From Flavobacteriales bacterium UBA5871 (GTDB lineage: Bacteria > Bacteroidota > Bacteroidia > Flavobacteriales_D > Crocinitomicaceae): a stretch of DNA of 20,934 nucleotides. Below are positions 16,458-20,934 of the stretch, in pieces. Within the stretch, counting starts at the first letter, position 1. The number at the start of each line of letters is the position of its first letter. A model generated the notes under the pieces. The model did not search any database. It saw only the letters and a list, made by a program, of their open reading frames with translations, and was not told the origin of the DNA. The position numbers and the translations under genes are program-made. The stretch spans positions 12,965 to 33,898 of the forward strand of contig DJFN01000180.1 in assembly GCA_002432085.1 (NCBI GenBank), given 5' to 3'.

Positions 16458-16489
16458 TTTGTTATCCACTGGACGAACCCGTAATTTTG
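16458..16489 (+). promoter_or_regulatory. Bacteroidota-type promoter of dxs
   Basis: TTTG (16458-16461), a 20-base spacer and TAATTTTG (16482-16489) match both the -33 and the -7 consensus (TAnnTTTG). It is the best promoter in the window. The box ends 20 bases before the ATG at 16510, giving a leader of about 15 bases. No Shine-Dalgarno sequence is obvious in it. Confidence 0.65.
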
Positions 16490-16509
16490 TCGGTTAAAGC
16501 CAAAGGCAG

Positions 16510-18462
16510 ATGCATCCTTACAAAGCCGGTCCCTTACTCGAACAGATTGTCGTTCCGCAGGATTTGCGGGACAAAATGACGATCGACGACCTCCCGCAAG
16601 TTTCCGATGAGCTGCGCCAGTACATTGTGGATGTGATCTCCGAGATCGGCAATTCACATTTCGGGGCTAGCCTCGGCGTGGTAGAGCTGACCGTTGCCTT
16701 GCATTACGTTTTCAATACGCCGTACGACCAGCTGGTGTGGGACGTCGGACACCAGGCTTACGGACACAAAATCCTCACCGGTCGCCGTGATGTATTCCAT
16801 ACGAATCGTACCAAGGGCGGTATTTCCGGTTTCCCTAAACGCAGTGAAAGTGAATTCGATACGTTTGGTGTCGGTCACTCGTCGACGTCGATTTCCGCAG
16901 CTTTGGGAATGGCCGTGGCGAACCGCTACAAAGGCGAAAAAGACCGTCAGCACATTGCCGTGATCGGTGATGGCGCGATGACTGCCGGACTTGCTTTCGA
17001 AGGTCTGAACCACGCCGGTTTCGAAAAGGATGCTAACCTCCTCGTGGTACTCAACGACAACTGCATGTCGATCGACCCGAATGTGGGCGCGTTGAAAGAA
17101 TACCTCACCGACATCACAACTTCGCACACTTACAACAAAGTCAAGGACGAAGTCTGGAAACTGCTCGGAAAAGTCAGCAAATTCGGTCCGGATGCACAAT
17201 CCATCGCTTCCAAGATCTCGAACGCGCTCAAAGGCAGCATTCTCAAGCAAAGCAACTTCTTCGAATCGCTCAATTTCCGTTACTTCGGTCCGATAGACGG
17301 ACACGATGTGATCGGAGTAGCGAAAGTGCTCGAAGATCTCAAAGATATTCCCGGTCCGAAAATCCTGCATTGTGTCACGATGAAAGGAAAGGGTTACAAA
17401 TTTTCCGAAGAAGGCAATCCGACGAAATGGCATGCTCCCGGCATCTTTAACAAAGAAACCGGCGAGATCATCAAAGTCGTTCCGAAATCGCCGCAGCCGC
17501 CGAAATACCAGGATGTATTCGGGCACACAATTGTGGAGCTCGCCGAGAACAACGACAAGATCATGGGTGTTACACCTGCGATGCCTACGGGCTGCTCGCT
17601 GACATTCATGATGGAAGCCATGCCCGATCGCGCTTTCGACGTGGGAATCGCCGAACAACACGCTGTGACTTTCTCCGCAGGATTGGCCACACAGGGCATG
17701 GTCCCGTTCTGTAACATTTACTCGTCGTTCATGCAGCGTGCCTACGACCAGGTCGTTCACGACGTTGCGCTCCAGAACCTGCAGGTCGTGTTCTGCCTCG
17801 ACCGCGGCGGACTTGTTGGTGCCGATGGTGCTACGCATCACGGAGCTTACGATATTGCCTACATGCGCTCGATCCCGAACATGATCGTTTCCGCACCGAT
17901 GGACGAAAGCGAGCTTCGTAACCTGATGTTCACCGCACAAGCCGATCATCACGGACCGTTTTCTATCCGCTATCCGCGTGGAAACGGCGTTATGACGGAA
18001 TGGAAAACGCCGATGAAAGCTATCAAGATCGGTACAGGTCGCAAGCTGACCAACGGCGAAGATCTGGCCATTCTGACCTTCGGTCCTGTAGGAAATTTCG
18101 CCCAGGCCGCCATTCGTGAGCTGAAAGAAAAAGGCGCTTCCGTGGCCCATTACGACATGCGCTTCGCCAAGCCCGTCGATGAGACGATGCTTCACGAAGT
18201 GTTCTCCAAATTCGATCAGATCATTACCATCGAAGACGGCTGTGTTATAGGAGGATTTGGCTCGGCTGTCGTGGAATTCATGGCCGACAACCACTACCAC
18301 GCAAAAGTCGTTCGACTCGGAATTCCGGATAAATATATCCACCACGGAACACCGGAAGAACTTTACGCAGAATGCGGTTTCGACACGGCTTCCATCGTTG
18401 CAAAAGTTTCGGAATTGCTGAGACTGGATGAGCAACAATCCGGTCAGCAGGCGGTTTCGTAA
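16510..18462 (+). CDS. dxs: 1-deoxy-D-xylulose-5-phosphate synthase
   Basis: A 650-residue thiamine-diphosphate enzyme that condenses pyruvate and glyceraldehyde 3-phosphate, the first step of the MEP isoprenoid pathway. It is cytoplasmic and dimeric. The N-terminal TPP domain has SHFGASLG (49-56, His50), the catalytic-site VGHQAYGHK (79-87), GDGAMTAG (153-160), and LNDNCMSI (181-188) completing the GDG-N metal/TPP motif. The pyrimidine-binding domain has GIAEQHAV (379-386) with the activating Glu382, and DRGGLVGADGATHHG (431-445). The transketolase C-terminal domain follows from about residue 510 (TFGPVGNF, EDGCVIGGFGSAV). Length is slightly above the usual 620-640. The gene has its own well-matched promoter and converges on the endonuclease gene, 69 bp from its stop. 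Nothing looks missing or odd. Confidence 0.98.
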   Translation: MHPYKAGPLLEQIVVPQDLRDKMTIDDLPQVSDELRQYIVDVISEIGNSHFGASLGVVELTVALHYVFNTPYDQLVWDVGHQAYGHKILTGRRDVFHTNRTKGGISGFPKRSESEFDTFGVGHSSTSISAALGMAVANRYKGEKDRQHIAVIGDGAMTAGLAFEGLNHAGFEKDANLLVVLNDNCMSIDPNVGALKEYLTDITTSHTYNKVKDEVWKLLGKVSKFGPDAQSIASKISNALKGSILKQSNFFESLNFRYFGPIDGHDVIGVAKVLEDLKDIPGPKILHCVTMKGKGYKFSEEGNPTKWHAPGIFNKETGEIIKVVPKSPQPPKYQDVFGHTIVELAENNDKIMGVTPAMPTGCSLTFMMEAMPDRAFDVGIAEQHAVTFSAGLATQGMVPFCNIYSSFMQRAYDQVVHDVALQNLQVVFCLDRGGLVGADGATHHGAYDIAYMRSIPNMIVSAPMDESELRNLMFTAQADHHGPFSIRYPRGNGVMTEWKTPMKAIKIGTGRKLTNGEDLAILTFGPVGNFAQAAIRELKEKGASVAHYDMRFAKPVDETMLHEVFSKFDQIITIEDGCVIGGFGSAVVEFMADNHYHAKVVRLGIPDKYIHHGTPEELYAECGFDTASIVAKVSELLRLDEQQSGQQAVS

Positions 18463-18531
18463 AAGATAAACACTCGCAGTTGACAGCGTAACTTTTCCTG
18501 GAAACTCCGTACGAGACGCTAACGTCATTTG

Positions 18532-19503
18532 TCAGGTTCCGCATTTCAGCTTCTTTCGGGTTTTCGGATGAATGCGTTTTCCGGAGTAGACGCTTTCGCA
18601 GTTCTTCGTGCCGCAATCGGTGGTGAAATTCCAGCTGAAAGTTCCGATGGTCTTTTCCAATACCAGAAGCTCATTCTCGTCCAGCTGCGTACATCCCATA
18701 AAGAGATTCAATCCCGTGAGTCGCTCGATGTCGTCGATAGAGCATTGTGCCAGCTGAGCGGCTTCTTTGGACAAGTAATCGTTGGCTACGATAAAACCGA
18801 TGGCGCGCGATTTTTCAGGATGCAGTGTGTCTTCGATCAGGATCGCTTTGTAGAAATACGCCGGCACGTAGACTTTGAAACCGTTCGGATAACACAGCGA
18901 ATCCTTGAAATTTCCCAATAAACAGCCGCTTACGACATGGGTAACGGTCGATCCGCTTTCCGAAGCCCAGTTCCGCGTCATGGATTCGAGGTAACACCAG
19001 CCGATCTCGTTCAGACAACCGTGCTGCGGTGCCATATTCGTCATGTAATTCGATTCTCGATGCAAGGTTGAGTTCCGTTTGAAATCGGCAGCCGGGGCCA
19101 TGTGTCCGTGCTGGTAGCCTGAGCCGTCGTACATCGTGCTCTTCAGCGCCTGGTATTGCGCATCTTTCGGGTAACCGCCGCGACGTTTCGAATTCGTATC
19201 GACGGTTTTGAGCTGTTCTTTGGAAATCCGGTGGTAGGTCCAGGCCGGAATGTGATACACATTGTGCATCAGCGTGATATAGCCCGTGTGACGAATCACC
19301 GTTGTGTTTTCCGTTTTCGCAAAATGAAACGGCTTCACAGCAATCTTCAAAGCGACGGCTGTATCGTTTGTGGGATCGTCTGCCGCTGCAACCGGCATAA
19401 ACGAAGGCTTCGGAAGGGAAGTCAAAACTGCTTCCTGTGCCCGGCCAACATGGACGACGAGCAGCACAAAAAACGCAAATAGGGTCGGTTTGTTCATTTT
19501 CAT
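18532..19503 (-). CDS. Exported DNA/RNA non-specific endonuclease (NUC1 family)
   Basis: A 323-residue protein of the beta-beta-alpha-metal (Serratia nuclease/NUC1) family, expected to cut DNA and RNA outside the cytoplasm. Residues 1-22 are a signal peptide (MKMNKPTLFAFFVLLVVHVG, cleavage near GRA). The fold core is GYQHGHMAPAADF (129-141) with general-base His134, then MTNMAPQ (154-160) and LNEIGWCYLE (164-173) with metal ligand Asn165 and Glu173 at the family spacing. The usual DRGH motif reads QHGH here; the final His is kept but the Asp and Arg are not. Cys residues near the end could form a disulfide. The frame is open up to 19557, but the signal peptide and a -7-like box (19508-19515) favour 19503 as the start. 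The gene is convergent with dxs and divergent from the large exported protein gene. Confidence 0.88.
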   Translation of the reverse strand: MKMNKPTLFAFFVLLVVHVGRAQEAVLTSLPKPSFMPVAAADDPTNDTAVALKIAVKPFHFAKTENTTVIRHTGYITLMHNVYHIPAWTYHRISKEQLKTVDTNSKRRGGYPKDAQYQALKSTMYDGSGYQHGHMAPAADFKRNSTLHRESNYMTNMAPQHGCLNEIGWCYLESMTRNWASESGSTVTHVVSGCLLGNFKDSLCYPNGFKVYVPAYFYKAILIEDTLHPEKSRAIGFIVANDYLSKEAAQLAQCSIDDIERLTGLNLFMGCTQLDENELLVLEKTIGTFSWNFTTDCGTKNCESVYSGKRIHPKTRKKLKCGT

Positions 19504-19507
19504 GGGA

Positions 19508-19515
19508 AAAAGGTA
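19508..19515 (-). promoter_or_regulatory. Weak -7-like box of the endonuclease gene
   Basis: TACCTTTT on the minus strand matches seven of eight positions of TAnnTTTG, four bases before the ATG at 19503. No -33 element sits at normal spacing. It mainly helps to prefer the 19503 start over 19557. Confidence 0.3.
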
Positions 19516-19582
19516 CGTATTTCTTCGTTTCACGGTCCGTTCCAATACTACATTCATTCCCCAAACGTTAGTATTTTAGCGC

Positions 19583-20934
19583 ATGCCAAGGTTGGTGAAA
19601 GGACTATGGATCTTCCTGCTGTTCATCAGTGTGAACAGTTTTTCGCAGTGGACTACCCTGCGAACGCATAAGGTCGCAGCCGATACTCCCGTCCTGAAGC
19701 TGGATTCCCTGTCCATTCAACCGCAAACCCTCGTTTGTTTTTGCGGAAACACCAAACTCTCCGAAAACGATTACACGATCGATTACGCCAGTGCCACACT
19801 CACGCTCAAGAACCGTTGCAGCGACACGCTACTGGTCAGCTACCGTGTTTTTCCGATCGACTTTTCGACCCGCGTTTTCCGGCGCGATACGAGCTTGATC
19901 TATAACGCTTCGAAAGGCGACCGCGACCGGTTTATGATCGATCCGACTTCCGAAGCCATGGACTTGCTTGGCGGTGGCGGCTTGCAGAAATCGGGAAGTA
20001 TTTCACGCGGGATCACATTCGGGAACCGGCAGGACCTTTCCGTCAATTCGTCGCTTAACCTTGAGCTTTCGGGCTACATTACGCCGAATCTGCAGGTGCT
20101 GGCTTCCATCACCGACGATAACCTGCCGATCCAGCCGGAAGGCAATACGAACAAGCTGCAGGAATTCGACCAGGTGTTCATTCAGCTGTTCAACGACCGT
20201 TTCAAGCTCATCGCGGGGGATTTCTGGATTTATAAGCCGGAAGGCTACTTCCTCACCTACCGCAAGCGCGGGCAAGGTTTGACAGGCGAATATTACTGGA
20301 AAAAAGAGGAAGGGAAAACCATCAAAACGCAGGTCAGCGGCGCTTTGTCGAAGGGAAAATTCAACCGGCAGATCATCCAGGGAATCGAAGGAAACCAGGG
20401 ACCGTATCGACTGCGCGGCAACGAGAACGAGCCGTTTATCATCGTTCTGTCGGGAACGGAACGCGTTTACATTGACGGACGTTTGCTCGCCCGCGGACAG
20501 GAATTCGATTACATCATCGATTACAACACCGCCGAAGTGACCTTCACAGCGCGGCAGCTGATCACCAAAGATTCGCGGATCGTGGTCGAATTTCAGTATT
20601 CCGACCAGAATTACGCCCGCTCGCTTTTCCAGTTTTCAACCTCGGCAACCGGCAAAAAGCTCGATTGGTGGGTGAACGCGTATTCCGAGCAGGATGCCAA
20701 GAACCAGCCGCTTCAGCAAAACCTTACGAACGCTCAGAAGCTGCTGCTTTCCCAGATCGGCGACGACTTGCTTTCGGCACGTTCCACGGTGATCGATTCG
20801 GTCGGTTTCAGCGAGAACCTGGTCATGTACAAGCTGATCGACTCGCTCGGCTTCGATTCCGTACTCGTCGTTTCGGTCGATCCGGAGCTGGCAAAATACA
20901 AGGTGATCTTTTCGTACGTCGGCCCCGGCAAAGG
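19583..20934 (+). CDS. Large exported protein of unknown function, 5' part (runs off the window)
   Basis: An open frame from the ATG at 19583 to the end of the window, 450 codons with no stop. Residues 1-22 are a signal peptide (MPRLVKGLWIFLLFISVNSF, then SQ). The mature start is WTTLRTHKVAADTPVLKLDS. A Gly-rich stretch (LLGGGGL) is followed by SGSISRGITFGNRQDLSVNS. Next come alternating hydrophobic strands (LNLELSGYITPNLQVLASIT) and a conserved-looking DDNLPIQPEGNTNKLQEFDQ block, then LIAGDFWI. The strand-rich, aromatic character suggests an outer-membrane or cell-surface beta protein. Similar SISRG and IQPEGNT blocks occur, from memory, in large uncharacterised Bacteroidota surface proteins. 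I do not assign a function. It is divergent from the endonuclease gene across 79 bp. Confidence 0.85.
   Translation, partial: MPRLVKGLWIFLLFISVNSFSQWTTLRTHKVAADTPVLKLDSLSIQPQTLVCFCGNTKLSENDYTIDYASATLTLKNRCSDTLLVSYRVFPIDFSTRVFRRDTSLIYNASKGDRDRFMIDPTSEAMDLLGGGGLQKSGSISRGITFGNRQDLSVNSSLNLELSGYITPNLQVLASITDDNLPIQPEGNTNKLQEFDQVFIQLFNDRFKLIAGDFWIYKPEGYFLTYRKRGQGLTGEYYWKKEEGKTIKTQVSGALSKGKFNRQIIQGIEGNQGPYRLRGNENEPFIIVLSGTERVYIDGRLLARGQEFDYIIDYNTAEVTFTARQLITKDSRIVVEFQYSDQNYARSLFQFSTSATGKKLDWWVNAYSEQDAKNQPLQQNLTNAQKLLLSQIGDDLLSARSTVIDSVGFSENLVMYKLIDSLGFDSVLVVSVDPELAKYKVIFSYVGPGK

Noticed and set aside
18481..18527. Imperfect inverted repeat (TGAC-AGCGT with ACGCT-aac-GTCA) between dxs and the endonuclease gene as a terminator
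   Set aside because: The stem has a bulge, the loop is 26 bases long and there is no T-tract on either strand.
16654..18528. A 624-codon open frame antisense to dxs
   Set aside because: It lies entirely opposite a well-conserved enzyme gene, has no recognisable domain, and its composition (His, Arg, Val and Phe rich) is what the reverse complement of this codon usage gives.
1..20934. CRISPR arrays, insertion sequences, tRNA or rRNA genes, or a defence system
   Set aside because: I looked in all intergenic gaps and found no spaced direct repeats, transposase, terminal inverted repeats or tRNA-like cloverleaf. The genes present are housekeeping or envelope functions.

Overview
The window reads as a piece of a Bacteroidota chromosome, most like a Flavobacteriales member (Fluviicola/Crocinitomicaceae type). 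Three things point there. A large secreted protein ends in the gliding-motility-associated (type B) sorting domain of the type IX secretion system. A TonB-dependent receptor carries an N-terminal carboxypeptidase-regulatory-like domain. Several genes have the Bacteroidota promoter -7 box TAnnTTTG just before the start codon, with little sign of Shine-Dalgarno sequences. This assignment comes from family content only; no search was run.

Layout. 1-2954 is a minus-strand block: dctA-type dicarboxylate symporter, bacilliredoxin (with a clear terminator), TatD nuclease, and the first 39 codons of type I L-asparaginase (cut by the window edge). 3193-4212 (+) is class I fructose-1,6-bisphosphatase, convergent with 4237-7374 (-), a 1045-residue secreted SprB/PKD-repeat protein. 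A 319-bp divergent gap leads to mfd (7694-11038, +), which converges on a minus-strand run of a BlaI/MecI-type repressor, an exported C1B (bleomycin-hydrolase-like) peptidase and dprA. Divergent from dprA is a TonB-dependent receptor (13901-16237, +), followed by dxs (16510-18462, +). A secreted DNA/RNA non-specific endonuclease (18532-19503, -) is divergent from a large, incomplete, exported protein that runs off the end (19583-20934, +).

How the genes relate. Most are unlinked housekeeping functions: DNA repair and uptake (mfd, dprA, tatD), gluconeogenesis (fbp), isoprenoid precursors (dxs), thiol redox and dicarboxylate uptake. They are interleaved with envelope genes: the T9SS cargo, the TonB receptor, the exported peptidase, the exported nuclease and the C-terminal partial gene. 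I see no mobile element, CRISPR array, tRNA, rRNA or defence island. I do not see a convincing new multi-gene system. The points most worth a second look are the uncharacterised exported protein at the right edge, the nuclease with a QHGH motif in place of DRGH, the BlaI-type repressor without a BlaR1 partner but with an inverted repeat over its candidate promoter, and small dispersed inverted repeats in the intergenic gaps.
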